A stretch of 64,000 nt of DNA from Anolis sagrei (GCF_037176765.1 NC_090034.1:19166375-19230374); one strand, 5' to 3'. Counted from the stretch's first letter, positions 1 through 11,423 are shown. Program-made: numbers and translations. The notes: a model not told the origin generated them from the letters alone.

Positions 1-1942
1 AGAACTTCTAACTGTGCTAAGACAAAAAAGAGACATGCACAAGAAGTGGAAAAAGGGAGAAATCACCAAAGAAGAATTCAAACAAATAGCCAACACCTGT
101 AGGGAAAAGGTCTGCAAGGCTAAAGCAAAAAAAGAGCTCAGACTTGCCAGGGACATTAAAAACAATAAAAAGGGCTTCTATTCTTATGTCAGTAGAAAAA
201 GGAAAAACAAGGAGGCGATAGGACCTCTTCGAGGAGAAGATGGGGCAATGCTGACAGGGGATAGGGAAAAGGCAGAACTACTTAATGCCTTCTTTGCCTC
301 GGTCTTCTCACAAAAAGAGAGTCTTCAACCTCAGCAAGATGGAGTGGATGAGGGATTGGAGGACATCCAACCCCAAATTGGGAAAGAAGTCGTCCAGGAA
401 TACCTGGCCGCTCTTAATGAGTTCAAGTCCCCAGGGCCAGATCAACTACACCCCAGAGTATTGAAGGAACTAGCGGAAGTCATTTCGGAACCATTGGCAA
501 CCATCTTTGAGAGTTCTTGGAGAACGGGAGAAGTTCCAGCAGATTGGAGGAGGGCCAATGTGGTCCCAATCTTCAAGAGGGGAAAAAAGGATGACCCAAA
601 CAACTACCGTCCAGTCAGCCTCACGTCGATACCGGGCAAAATTCTGGAAAAGATTGTTAACACTTAGAAACAAATGCAGTCATCGCTAATAGTCAACATG
701 GATTTATCAAAAACAAGTCATGCCAGACTAATCTGATCTCTTTCTTCGATAGAGCTACAAGCTGGGTAGATGCGGGGAATGCCGTGGATGTAGCGTACCT
801 GGATTTCAGTAAGGCCTTTGACAAGGCCCCCCATGACCTTCTGGCAAGGAAACTAGTCCAATGTGGGCTAGGCAAAACTACGGTGAGGTGGATCTGTAAT
901 TGGTTAAGTGGACGAACACAGAGAGTGCTCACTAATGCTTCCTCTTCATCTTGGAAAGAAGTGACGAGCGGAGTGCCGCAGGGTTCCGTCCTGGGCCCGG
1001 TCCTGTTCAACATCTTTATTAATGACTTAGATGAAGGGCTAGAAGGCATGATCATCAAGTTTGCAGATTACACCAAATTGGGAGGGATAGCCAATAGTCC
1101 AGAGGACAGGAGCAGAATTCAAAACGATCTTGACAGATTAGAGAGATGGGCCAAAACTAACAAAATGAAGTTCAACAGTGACAAATGCAAGATACTCCAC
1201 TTTGGCAGAAAAAATGAAATGCAAAGATACTGAATGGGGGATGCCTGGCTCGAGAGCAGTACGTGTGAAAAAGATCTTGGAGTCCTCGTGGACAACAAGT
1301 TAAACATGAACCAACAATGTGATGTGGCGGCAAAAAAAGCCAATGGGATTTTGGCCTGCATCAATAGGAGCATAGTGTCTAGATCTAAGGAAGTAATGCT
1401 ACCCCTCTATTCTGCTTTGGTTAGACCACATCTGGAATATTGTGTCCAATTCTGGGCACCACAATTCAAGAGAGATATTGACAAGCTGGAATGTGTCCAG
1501 AGGAGGGCGACTAAAATGATCAAGGGAACAAGCCCTATGAGGAGCGGCTTAGGGAACTGGGCATGTTTAGCCTGAAGAAGAGAAGGCTGAGAGGAGATAT
1601 GATAGCCATGTATAAATATGTGAGAGGAAGCCACAGGGAGGAGGGAGCAAGCTTGTTTTCTGCTTCCTTGGAGACTAGGACGCAGAACAATGGCTTCAAA
1701 CTACAAGAGAGGAGATTCCATCTGAACATTAGGAAGAACTTCCTGACTGTGAGAGCCGTTCAGCAGTGGAACTCTCTGCCCCGGAGTGTGGTGGAGGCTC
1801 CTTCTTTGGAAGCTTTTAAGCAGAGGCTGGATGGCCATTTGTCAGGGGTGATTTGAATGCAATATTCCTGCTTCTTGGCAGGGGGTTGGACTGGATGGCC
1901 CATGAGGTCTCTTCCAACTCTTTGATTCTATGATTCTATGAA
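1..1942 (+). mobile_element. CR1 LINE, ORF2 reverse transcriptase part to 3' end
   Basis: The window opens inside a CR1 element. Frames 14-667 and 784-1575 encode the reverse transcriptase: SPGPDQLHPRVLKEL, NNYRPVSLTSIPGKILE, DVAYLDFSKAFDKAPHDLL and VPQGSVLGPVLFNIFINDL. The copy is dead: the frame breaks between 667 and 784, a TGA closes it at 1231-1233, another shift lies near 1530, and the catalytic FADD box reads FADY (1060-1071). The 3' end has GGTTGGACTGGATGGCC and two ATTCTATG repeats, diagnostic of CR1. It is fairly young by divergence from the copy at 32858-33267. Confidence 0.95.
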
Positions 1943-2304
1943 TCAGCCCTAGCAATTGCCTACCAAGCAGTTCAAAAACATGTAATGTGAGTAGATCAAT
2001 AGATATCTCCTCGGCAGGGAGGAGATATCAAGGGGTGCCCCATGCAGACCAGCAACAATCGGAGAAAGTCTATTGACAACAAGCACCTCAGCATGGAAAA
2101 ATGGAACAAGAGCACCTCCCCATGGCTGGAGTTGAGCATTGCCTCCAGACAGCAGAGACGGAAAAGGGAAGATCTTTACCTCTGTACATTGTATATTGTT
2201 GTTCACTGTGTAATGAGGGCATTGGATGTTTGCCTTATATATGTAAACTGTAATCCGTTCAGAGTCTCTCCGGGGAGATAAAGCAGAATATACATAAAGT
2301 GCAT
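1943..2304 (+). mobile_element. Composite tRNA SINE with L2-like tail, 5' truncated
   Basis: From TCAGCCCTAGCAATTG onward this matches the copy at 19628-20097: SINE body (ATGTAATGTGAGTAGATCAATAG), a middle part with GGAACAAGAGCACCTCCCCATGG, and a tail with CGGGGAGATAAAGCAGAATAT like L2 3' ends. The 5' head is missing, apparently where the CR1 joins. Confidence 0.7.
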
Positions 2305-2357
2305 TGTTGTTGTTGTTGTTGTTGTTGTTGCTGTTGTTGTTGCTGTTGTTGTTGTTG

Positions 2358-2396
<39 letters not shown>
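2305..2396. repeat. (GTT)n then (ATT)n microsatellite
   Basis: TTG triplets run to about 2360 and TTA triplets to 2396. They are the facing tails of the SINE on the left and the minus-strand R4-like element on the right. Confidence 0.9.
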
Positions 2397-2605
2397 GAAA
2401 CACAAGATGAGTCCACAGCAAACAAGATAACTATGCTGGCTGTTGTATTAGATCACACATCGGACGTATGATGTATCGGCGAACAATGCGTACAGATCTG
2501 AGTAGGGTGGCCTTTTGCAGCTGACAGGTGCAGCTGCAGGCCAAGGTCTTTAGGCACGGCACCCAGTGTGCCGATCACCACTGGGACTACCTTGACTGCT
2601 ACTCT
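2397..2605 (-). mobile_element. R4-like LINE, 3' fragment
   Basis: Matches the copies at 18502, 62863 and 63296: tail ATT repeats, GATCACACATCGGACG, GTGTGCCGATCACCACTGGGAC. The same family at 30538-31150 encodes the Cys-rich and restriction-like endonuclease end typical of R2/R4 elements. Confidence 0.7.
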
Positions 2606-3848
2606 TTGGCCAATCATTGCAGAGAGCCTGCAAACTGGCTTTCCTGCCTCTGGCTGCTAACCTTTTAGGCCTTGCAGAGGCTGCAGCAGCCTGGGAGAAA
2701 CACAAGGAGAGGCTATTTCCAGCAACTAAAAGGTAATGCAAAACCCATGCTCCTGGGAGATGGAACAAAACTTTCTCTCTCTTGAACCAATGCTGTGAGT
2801 AGGTTGGGCTGAAAGCAATGCTGGGACTTGTTAGATCCTTTGGCCAAAGTTGCTGTTTGTTATCCATTTGCCTTTCTGCTCCATTTTGGGGGCTTGTCCT
2901 ACTCTGTTTTTCACTTGGGGAAGTAACAAAGCTGGGGGATTCTGGAAGTTGCTATCCCCCCCCCCCCCCCCAAAAAAGTTATTTTTCCAATCTCTGGGCA
3001 TGAGGCACTTTTGCAAATCTGTGAGAGCAAATTGTACCATTGAGTCGGAAAATAAAACGCTCCGCCGAACAGGCGCCAGCTGTCAGAGAAGTTTGGGAAA
3101 GGGATCAGCAATGACTTGCCAAGTGAGTAAAAAGTCTTTGCATCCTTGAAGATTATGGAAACAGTGAAGCAGGTCAAGTTTACCTCTCCAGTTAATCCAG
3201 AGATGCAAATTGCTGGAAATAATATATGATTCTCTCCTCCCGCCCTGGTGAAACCCTCAAGGTGAATGCAAAAGAGTTCAGGGAAATGCAGCCAAATAAC
3301 CTTTCCAAGGATTAAGAGGAAAATGAACTAATAAAAATCTCAAAGACAGTAAGTTTGGTGTTTTTCCCTTCAGCTGTCCAACATCGATGCTGGATTTTGT
3401 GAGCCGGGGCTGAAAGGAATCCAAAAGCAGAAATTCATTTCGGAGATATTAAGGATGCTGGCTACAATCATTCACAATAAAAAAGGAAGGACGCTCCACT
3501 TTGTGAAAGAGAAAGGATGCAACTAAACCATGGGCAAAAGATTTGGAGACAAATGGGAAGAATCCGGAAAGTATTTTAGAGAATAATTATTATTATTTTA
3601 ATAGTTATTATTTTGGAGATTAATTCTCTGGATTTCTGGTGTCCAGTCGCCAATGGAATATGTTCCGATGGAATGTGAATGTGAAGAATTCTCTATATGT
3701 GAACAGTTTTCAAATTTTCACTTTCTGTACTGCTCAAAATATGGGAACTAGAAGGAAATTTTATTACGAGGCCACAATTCTTATTTGGGTGGCAAATGCT
3801 CTCATCCATTCAACCACCATCCAGGTAAATAAGAATTACAACTAGACA
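2606..3848. other. No gene recognised; poly-C run
   Basis: Mostly non-repetitive by eye, with several retained CpGs near 3050-3080 and a 16-base C run at 2956-2971. No open frame here resembles a known protein. Confidence 0.5.
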
Positions 3849-4327
3849 AAGCCAATATGATTCTAGGCTGCATCAATAGGAGTCCAGTGTCTAGATTAAA
3901 GGAAGTTGTAGTCCAACTCTATTCTGCTTCAGTCTCATCTCACCTGGAATAACCTTGAGTCCAGTTCTGGTCACCAAAATTGAAGGAGGAGATAGACAAG
4001 CAACAACATTTCCAGAGAAGGGCGACCAAAACCTTAAATCACTTTGAGGATCATCTTAAGGAGCTCAAATGTGGAGTTTTGCATTGAAATTCCAGGAAAA
4101 AAGATTCCCCCTAAACATAGGAAGAACCTCCTGATGGTCATAGGTGTTCAGCTATGAAATACACAGCTGCCTGGGAGTCGAGTGGAATCTCTTTCTGAAG
4201 GTTTTGAAACAGAGGCTAAATGGCCATCTGTCAGAAGTGCTTGGATTGCGTAAGCAAAATACAATCGGGCTGGATGGCCCTTGAGGTCTCTTACAAATCT
4301 AGGATCCCTAGATTATATGAACTATGA
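3849..4327 (+). mobile_element. Old, degenerate CR1 3' end
   Basis: GGCTGCATCAATAGGAGTC, CAGAGAAGGGCGACCAAAA and GGCTGGATGGCCCTTGAGG follow the CR1 order seen at 1340-1930 but with many changes and gaps. This copy is clearly older than the one at 1-1942. Confidence 0.75.
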
Positions 4328-4387
4328 GAGCACCAAATTAAGCTGCATCCTGACCTTCCTTTGCTCCCAATGGTTAGCTGTTTACAT

Positions 4388-4548
4388 TAGAAGGTAAAGG
4401 TAAAGGTTTTCCCCTGACATTAAGTCCAGTTGTGTCCAGCTCTGGGGTGTGGTGCTCATCTCCATTTCTAAGCTGAAGAACCGGCATTGTCCATAGACAC
4501 CTCCAAGGTCATGTGGCTGGCATGACTGCATGGAGCGCCATTATCTTA
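4388..4548 (-). mobile_element. tRNA-derived SINE (Squam-like), 3' part
   Basis: The reverse of the SINE 3' end: GGTAAAGGTTTTCCCCTGACATTAAGTCC, then CTCATCTCCATTTCTAAGC and CTCCAAGGTCATGTGGCTGG. The 5' tRNA-like head is not recognisable. Confidence 0.8.
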
Positions 4549-4564
4549 GAAACACCTGTTAATA

Positions 4565-4684
4565 CAGTGGTGTCAAACATGTGTTTTGGACTTCAGCTCC
4601 CAAAATTCCTACCAATTGGACAAGTAAGGGCTCCTGGGAGTTGTCATCTTAAACATCTGGAGGGCCACAAGTTTGACACCTCTG
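4565..4684. mobile_element. hAT-type MITE, 120 bp foldback
   Basis: Inverted ends CAGTGGTGTCAAAC / GTTTGACACCTCTG. Flanks TGTTAATA (4557-4564) and TGTTAGTT (4685-4692) look like a decayed 8-bp target duplication with TA at its centre. Confidence 0.75.
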
Positions 4685-4692
4685 TGTTAGTT

Positions 4693-5304
4693 GATGGCAA
4701 TAGCATACATTACATTTACTTCATTACAACTCAGTTGTTTGGACGTTATGGAAGATCCCTAGAAATTATTGTTGTGGCAAATGAATGACAGGAAAACAAC
4801 TGGAGGCATCGGCCCTAGTCTCCAACAGCATAGAAATCGTCATACCTGGGGCAGCCACATTGCTTACAAGGCGGATTTGGAGAGGAGATATAGCTATGTG
4901 ATAACATAAACATCTCCCAACGCAATGGGTAATATTCAAAGGATCAATGGGCTTACTGTTTCCAGACTTGTCAGCTCCGTCGCTGATGAGAAGATGTTCC
5001 CATAATGGCTCTCTCTGCTTCCTTTGGAGGTGCCAGAGCTTTGTCTGGCTTTGCACATCCCTAGCTACCCACCTCTTCCACTTTCCCTGAAGAGATGTTG
5101 CTGCGACGCACTTTCGCTTCCTTCTACAGAAAAAAGTGACACGTGTTTTCAAAACCTTCCTGAGCGGTGACAGAAACTTCTGAAATAGCCTGAATAATTG
5201 GCCTACATTTGAAGCACCGAGTCATTGCAGCAAATGACAGTCCAAGAGAGAAGGAAATTGTTCTGGGGAGAGTGGAGGAGCTTGGGGAAGGTCTGACTTG
5301 GTTC
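4693..5304. other. No gene or clear repeat recognised
   Basis: Open frames on both strands lack any family resemblance or supporting splice pattern. Confidence 0.4.
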
Positions 5305-5312
5305 CTCTACTG

Positions 5313-6045
5313 CATTGTGTTTCTCAATCTTCCTAATGCCACAACCCCTTAATAGAGTTTCACATCTTGTGGTGACTCCCAACCATGCAATTATTTTCAT
5401 TGTTACTTCATAACTGTAATTTTGCTACTGTTATGAATCGTAATGTAAATATCCAATATGCAGGATGTATTTTCATTCAGTGGACCAAATTTGGCACAAA
5501 TACCTAATACACCCAAATTTGAATGCTGGTGGGGTTGGGGGGGGGGGTTGATTTTGTCATTTGGGAGCTATAGTTGCTGGGATTTATAGTTAACCTACAA
5601 TCAAAGAGAATTCTACCAATGATGGAATTGAACCACATTTGGCACACAGAACTCCCACAACCAACAGGAAATACCGGAAGGGTTTGGTGGAAATTGACCT
5701 TGAGTTTGGGAGTTGTAGTTCACCTACATCCAGAGAACACTGTGGACTCAAAACATGATGGATCTGGACCAAACTTGGCATGAATACTCAATTTACCCAA
5801 TTGTGAACATTGCTGGAGTTTGGGGAAAATAAACCTTGACATTCAAGAGTCGTAGTTGCTGGGGTTTATAGTTCACCTGCAATCAGAGCATTCTGAACCC
5901 CACCAATGATAGAATTGGACCAAACTTCCCATACAGAACCCCAATGACCAACAGAAAACACTATGTTTTCTGGTGGTCTTTGATTACCCCTTTGACACCC
6001 CCTTTCAACTCCCAGGCATCCCGACCCCCAGATTGAGAAAGGCTG
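5313..6045 (+). mobile_element. Non-autonomous hAT (Charlie-like) element, complete
   Basis: Ends read CATTGTGTTTCTCAATC and GATTGAGAAAGGCTG, flanked by CTCTACTG (5305-5312) and CTCTATTG (6046-6053), an 8-bp target duplication with one change. The interior holds two diverged copies of a module with GGGAGTTGTAGTT and TTCACCTACA. No transposase frame. Related copies lie at 11424-12390, 23610-23943 and 52442-53159. Confidence 0.88.
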
Positions 6046-6246
6046 CTCTATTGTATTTCTTTGGCTACTTTTATCAAGAGCAAGTGCAACTGGCCCCAAA
6101 TCTAGCATGCAACCAAATGTTAATTATGGATTCCTTTAGTATTTGGTCAGATTCATTCATATGAAAAAGCAGTCATTTCTGTCCATGTTTACTACATATA
6201 GAAGCTTCATGCTCTCCTCTTGTTTATTGGCAAATGTCTTACAAAA

Positions 6247-6369
6247 GCTTGACGACGATGATAATGATAACAATGATAGTGATTATGGTGATGGTGATGA
6301 TTATAGTGGCAGTGATGATGACAGTGATTATAGTGATGACGGTGGTGGTAATGATGATGATGATGAAGA
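6247..6369. repeat. (GAT)n compound microsatellite, left block
   Basis: GAT, AAT and GGT triplets. The same array resumes at 7324, after a CR1 insertion. Confidence 0.9.
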
Positions 6370-7318
6370 GCCCGTTCCTGTTCAACATTTTTGATAATGA
6401 CTTAGATGAAGGGTTAGATGGCATGGTCACCAAATTTGCAGACGACACCAAATTGGGAGGGATAGCTAATACCCCAGAAGACAGCAGAATTCCAAATGAT
6501 CTTAAAAAATTAGAGATATGATTGGCCAAAACTAACCAAATGAAGTTCAACAGGGACAAATTCAAGATATTCCACTTAGGCAGGAAAAAATGAAATGCAA
6601 AGATACAGAATGGAGAACGATGCCTGGCTCAACAGCAGTACAGGTGGAAAAGATCTTGGTGTCCCCATGGGGAGGAAGGGGAACATGAGCCAACAATGTC
6701 ATGCTGTGGCTAAAAAAACCAATGGGATTATAAATAGGAGTCTAGTGCCTAGATCCAAGGAAGTCATGCTACCCCTCTATTCTGCCTTGGTTAGACCACA
6801 CCTGGAATATTGTGTCCAATTCTGGGCACCACAACTGAAGGAGGATGTTGACAAACAGGAATGTGTCCAGAGGAGGACAACTCATATGATCAAGGGTCTC
6901 AAGAACAAGCCCTATGAGGAGCAGCTTAAAGATCTGAGCATGTTTAGCCTGCAGAAGAGAAGGCTGAGAGGAGACATGATGAGGGCCATAGATAAAAATG
7001 AAGGGAAGTCATAGGGAGGAAGGAGCAAGCTTATTTTATGCTGCCCTGGAGACTAGGATGTGGAACAATGGCTTCAAACTACGAGAAACGAGATTCCACC
7101 TGAACATTAGGAAGAACTTCCTAACTGTGAGGGCTGTTCAGCGGTGGAACTCATTGCCCAGGACTGTGGTGGAGTCTCCTTCTTTGGAGGCTTTTAAACA
7201 GAGGCTGGATGGCCATCTGTCAGGGTTGCTTTGAGTACAATTTTCCTGCTTCTAGGCAGAAAGGGGTTGGATTGGATGGCCCATGAGGTATCTTCCAACT
7301 CTAAGATTCTATGATTCT
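6370..7318 (+). mobile_element. CR1 LINE, 3' 950 bp
   Basis: Starts at CCCGTTCCTGTTCAACA, just before the reverse transcriptase active-site box, which is intact here as FADD. The frame then breaks several times; 6595-7014 and 6998-7234 carry the C-terminal part ([26 protein letters not shown]). It ends in AAGATTCTATGATTCTA. Confidence 0.93.
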
Positions 7319-7323
7319 ACGAA

Positions 7324-7516
7324 AAAGATAGTGATGATAATGGTGGTGGTGGTGGTGATGATAATGATGATATGATATGCTGGTGGTGATGTTGCTGCAG
7401 CTGCTGATTGGTAGTGATGATGATGGTGATGATAGTGATGATGGTGATGGCAGTGGTGATTATGGTGATATGATGGTGGTAATGATTATGATGGTGGTGG
7501 TGAAGGTGATGGCGAT
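7324..7516. repeat. (GAT)n compound microsatellite, right block
   Basis: GAT and GGT triplets continuing the 6247-6369 array. Frames reading poly-His or poly-Asp here are artefacts of the repeat. Confidence 0.9.
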
Positions 7517-8337
7517 GATGAACCACACTTCCACTTCCTTGCTGCTCCTTTTTTCAACATCCTTTTTTGCAACAGACATTTAGAAATTGGGAACATTTCT
7601 GGACATCAAATAATGATTTCTTTGTGGTTTCAGGGGAGCATTGATGACTTTCTAGGAGCAGATTTATTCATCTTTGACACAAGACTTTTTTGGTTACCTG
7701 GTTCCATTGGCATCAGCAATGCTGAAGGCAGCAAGCACCAGAAGCGCTTTGTCCCTACACAGGAACACACACACAAATGCACACACCCAGGGCCTTTCTT
7801 CCTCCACTTTTGATCTCCTTACCTGCTGAAGACCTCACAGGATCCAACAGGGAACAGCCACAGGGAAGACGATGCCTGGCCTTCTTCACCTGCCGTGCAA
7901 AGGTTGCCAAAGACGGACACATCAAAAAAAGGCAACCTCCCCAGTTCAAAAGGTTCAAGCACTGGGTGGTGAGACCCAGAAACATTGCAATCAGCTTCAC
8001 ATCCAAGACCTCAGGTGCTTGCTGGTGGTAAGAAAAGGGGGGCTGACACGGAACTCCAAAGTTCAAGAGAGCCTTCGTGAATTTGAAAAAACATACTTTG
8101 CACTCTCGGTCTGGCTTCTTTGACAATCGGTACACAACAATTGGTACTTAACGAGCCTTGTTTTATGGGGTTCGACACCAAACGCATGACTTGGAATGCA
8201 TATCCTTCATCTGTCCCAATATGGCGGGGGCAATCCCAATTCATCCTCTGCTGTGCCACATTGCCAGATGCTTTCCAAATGTCCTGGTTTCTCTCCTCTT
8301 CCCACTTTCCTTAACTTCAGTTCTTCTGCATCTGAGG
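7517..8337. other. No gene or clear repeat recognised
   Basis: Overlapping frames of 60-126 codons on both strands have no recognisable domain. Nothing else stands out. Confidence 0.4.
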
Positions 8338-8401
8338 ATTCATCTACACTGTAGAATTAATGAAGCTTGACTCCACTTGAACTGCCTTTAGCCTCCTCTA
8401 C
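8338..8401 (+). mobile_element. Family-A MITE, left part
   Basis: Begins CATCTACACTGTAGAATTAATG, the end of a palindromic MITE family called A here. It stops where an LTR is inserted and resumes at 11242. Confidence 0.75.
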
Positions 8402-8582
8402 TGTCGTGAATGACTTTTCAATAACTTTAAAGCATAGGTTCTTTTTATTGCAATTTCCAGTGTGAGAGGGTATATCAAATTACAGAAAAACACTAGCTGT
8501 GCCCTGCCACGCGTTGCTGTGGCCTATAGTAAAACTTATCAAAGTTGAGGTAGATATCTGGACTATTATGAAAGAGAGGTAC

Positions 8583-9520
8583 CTACCTATTCCTTCCCCC
8601 TTTCTCTCCTTTCTTCCTTCTCTACCTCTTTCTTTCTTTCCTTCTTTCACTACTTGGTTTCATCCTTCTCTCTTTCCTTCATTCCCTCCCCCTTTCTTCC
8701 TTTGCCTTTCTTCCCTCCCTGTTTGCTTCCTTCTTTCGCTTTTTATTTCCTTTTATTTCACCACCATCATAACAATAACAATAATGCAATGCATTGCCTC
8801 CGGGACCTGACACCTCTCCCATTCCCCCTAAAAGGGTCTCATAGGAATAATAGCATCATAATAATCATAGAAATAACAACCTTTACCCGCCACGCATTGC
8901 TGTGACCAACCTTCCCTCTTTCTCTCCTTCTTTCCCTCCTTCCTTCCCTCCCATCTTTCCTTCTCCTCTTCCTTCTCTATCTCCTTCCTTCCCCCTTTTT
9001 CTTTCTCTTCTGGCCTCTTTCCTTCCTTCTCTCTTTCCTTCTTTCCTTCCCTCCCTCTTTCTCTACATCTTCCCCCTTCCTTCACTCCCTCTTTCCTTCC
9101 TTCATTCCCTTTTTTCTTTCCTTCTCTCCTTCCTTCCTTCCCCCTTTTTCTTTCTCTTCTGGTCTCTTTTCTTCCTTCTCTCTTTCCTTCTTTCCTTCCC
9201 TCCCTCTTTCTCTACATCTTCCCCCTTCCTTCACTCCCTCTTTCCTTCTTTCATTCCCTTTTTTCTTTCCTTCTCTCCTTCCTTCCTTCCCCCTTTTTCT
9301 TTCCCTCCCTCTGTCTCTAATTTCTTCCTTCTCTACCTCTTTCCTTCCTTCCCCCTTTTTCTTTCTCTTCTGCTGTCTCTCTTTTCTTTCCTTCCATCTT
9401 TCCTTTTCTTTCCTTTTCTTCGTCCTTCTTTCTCTAACTTTCCTTCCTTCCCCCTTTTCTTTATCTCCCTTTCTCTTTCTTCCTTCTTTCCTTCCTTCCT
9501 GTCTTTCCTGGATTTTGACA
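8583..9520. repeat. (TTCC)n polypyrimidine tract with about 155-bp internal duplication
   Basis: Almost pure C/T on the plus strand, except near 8757-8910. A segment from about 8987 is repeated from about 9141. Long Ser/Phe/Pro or Lys/Glu/Arg frames here are shadows of the repeat. Confidence 0.9.
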
Positions 9521-9589
9521 GGGCGGGAAGGGGTGTGGTGGGGTTTGGAGGTGGCGTGAAGTAAAAGGAGGTAAGATTGCGGCAGGCGA

Positions 9590-9800
9590 GTGATGGAGCG
9601 TGAGGTTGTGTGTGTGTGTGCGGCAGCGGGGGGAGTGATGGAGCGTGGGGTTGCGTGTGTGTGTGCGGCAGCGGGGGGGAGTGGGGTTGCGCGCGTGTGT
9701 GTGGTGGTGGGGGAGTGATGGAGCGTGGGGTTGCGTGTGTGTGTGCGGCGGGGGGAGTGATGGAGCGTGGGGTTGTGTGTGTGCGTGCGGCGGGGGTGTG
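9590..9800. repeat. GC-rich minisatellite, about 45-50 bp unit
   Basis: About four to five copies of a unit with GTGATGGAGCGTGGGGTTG and alternating GT/GC runs. CpGs are well kept. Confidence 0.85.
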
Positions 9801-9912
9801 TGTGCGGGAAGCGGCGCGGCGGGGCTTGGAGTGGGCATGGCTTCCGCAGAGGGAACTGTGTGCGCGCGCCAGGGAACTTGCGGCTGGGCACCAATGCGCA
9901 TGCTCAGTTGTT

Positions 9913-10305
9913 TTGCCATTTTGTGAGTGTGTTGTTGTGTTGTTTTTCATTTTGAGTAGATATGTTTGTACCTTATGGGTTGTGTTATGGGCATGGGAAT
10001 TTTGGTTAAGTTTCGTTGGGGGGTTTGTGAGTTTTGTTGATTTGCCGTTTTGTGAGTGTGTTGTTGTGTTGTTTTTCATTTTGAGTAGATATGTTTGTAC
10101 CTTGTGGGTTGTGTTATGGGCATGGCAATTTTGGTTAAGTTTCGTTGGTTTTTTTGAGTTTTGTTGTTTTGCCGTTTTGTGAGTGTGTTGTTGTGTTGTT
10201 TTTCATTTTGAGTAGATATGTTTGTACCTTGTGGGTTGTGTTATGGGCATGGCAATTTTGGTACAGTTTCGTTGGGGGTTTTTTGAGTTTTGTTTCCTCG
10301 TTGGA
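9913..10305. repeat. About 128-bp tandem repeat, three copies
   Basis: The anchor GCC[AG]TTTTGTGAGTGTG lies at 9915, 10044 and 10171. Copies differ by few bases, so the array is recent. Not CRISPR: there are no unique spacers. Confidence 0.92.
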
Positions 10306-11241
10306 TGCCCCTAACAAATTTATATATATAGATTTAGACAAAGAACGACATTGGACATACAGACATACAGATCCTATGCAACTACATTGGATTCACAATT
10401 ACATGGCTAACAAACAAACAAAGGGAAATTACATTTTCACTCTACATTCACACCACATTCATCCTCAGGCATTCAAATATTACCATATCATTTTCTCCCT
10501 CCTTGGAGAAGCACCTGCTTAGGCCAGGCCTTGCTTCCCTGCAGAATGTCAACACATAGTTCCATAACGTCCATAACGCCAAAACTTCAAAATGCCGAAA
10601 TGCCAAAACTTCTTTCCCTAAGAACAATGCCAAGGACCAGATCTCTGTTTTCCATACAGCAGAATCTGACCCCCTGCACAAAATCTAAGACTCTAAAAAC
10701 ACACTTCTTCCTCTTCCCTTGAGAAAGAAGCCCCAAAGTGACCAGACTGCTCCCGTGCAAATCTGCCACTCTCTGAATACACTATCTCTCTCCTTCCCAT
10801 GGGGCAGAGCATAGTGAGTGGAGTAGACTCCTCAGGTCTGCCACCCTTTGAGCATTATTAGACTGAGTCTTTTATAGGAATATTCTGCTGATATAGTCCC
10901 AAAGTTGCAAATTAATGATAGACGTCTTCCATTCTGGATCCATCTCAGTTTCCTGGCCAGATGTTGATCTTCTTGATTGGTGTTGAACTTATGTTGACTT
11001 CCTTCTTAACACTGTAAACATTTCTGTTATCACTGTCCCAATTCTTATCAGAGTTTACTTTTCAGCTCTTATTAGCAACATTTAATTACAGTCCAGAAAG
11101 CAGGTAGTTAATCATAGCAGGCCTTAATATTATACTGGTGTCTACAAAATTATTATCTCCATCCATTCTTCCATTCATTTCCACACATCATATTAAATTC
11201 ACATTTATCAAATCTGCACATTGAATTTCCTATTACACTAC

Positions 11242-11332
11242 CAAAGAGTGCTGGTGCCTTATCAAACTACAATTCCCAGGATTACATAGCAGTGAGCCAT
11301 GGCAGTCAAACTGAAGACTGTTTAAATAAGTA
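11242..11332 (+). mobile_element. Family-A MITE, right part
   Basis: CAAAGAGTGCTGGTG and ACAATTCCCAGGATTACATAG continue the MITE begun at 8338. Confidence 0.75.
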
Positions 11333-11423
11333 GGATTCACAAAATATTATTTTAGTTGAAGCCCCACCAGTATGAAAGGTATGTGTATCAGATTTGATCC
11401 AGATCCATCAGTCACATAGGATA

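Larger units (their letters stand above)
8493..10332 (-). mobile_element. Non-autonomous Helitron, 1840 bp
   Basis: On the minus strand it starts TCTATATATATAAA and ends in CTAG, between A (8492) and T (10333), the Helitron rule. A GCCAC/GTGGC hairpin with an 8-base loop (8506-8523) lies 10 bases inside the CTAG. No Rep/helicase frame is present. The interior consists of a pyrimidine tract and two tandem arrays. Similar ends occur at 16745-17043 and 50131-51028. Confidence 0.85.
8402..11237 (-). mobile_element. Solo LTR fossil, split by a Helitron
   Basis: Read on the minus strand it runs from TGTAATAGG to TTCACGACA, with a TATAAAAG box and an AATAAA signal. It is flanked by CTAC on both sides (8398-8401 and 11238-11241). 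Without the inserted Helitron it is about 1 kb. The 4-bp duplication and TG...CA ends fit a Gypsy-type or class I retroviral LTR; the internal region is gone. It is younger than the family-A MITE and older than the Helitron. Confidence 0.72.

Noticed and set aside
1949-2425. Frame with a poly-Asn or poly-Ile/Thr run
   Set aside because: Triplet microsatellite readings across SINE and R4-like tails.
5313-6045. An autonomous hAT transposase gene
   Set aside because: No transposase frame or signature in any of the four copies.
8902-9894. Long open frames rich in Phe/Ser/Pro (plus) and Lys/Glu/Arg or His/Thr (minus)
   Set aside because: Translations of the TTCC tract and GT-rich minisatellite; no complex sequence and several frames open at once.
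9913-10305. CRISPR-like direct repeats
   Set aside because: Adjacent 127-129 bp units without spacers, in a vertebrate Helitron.
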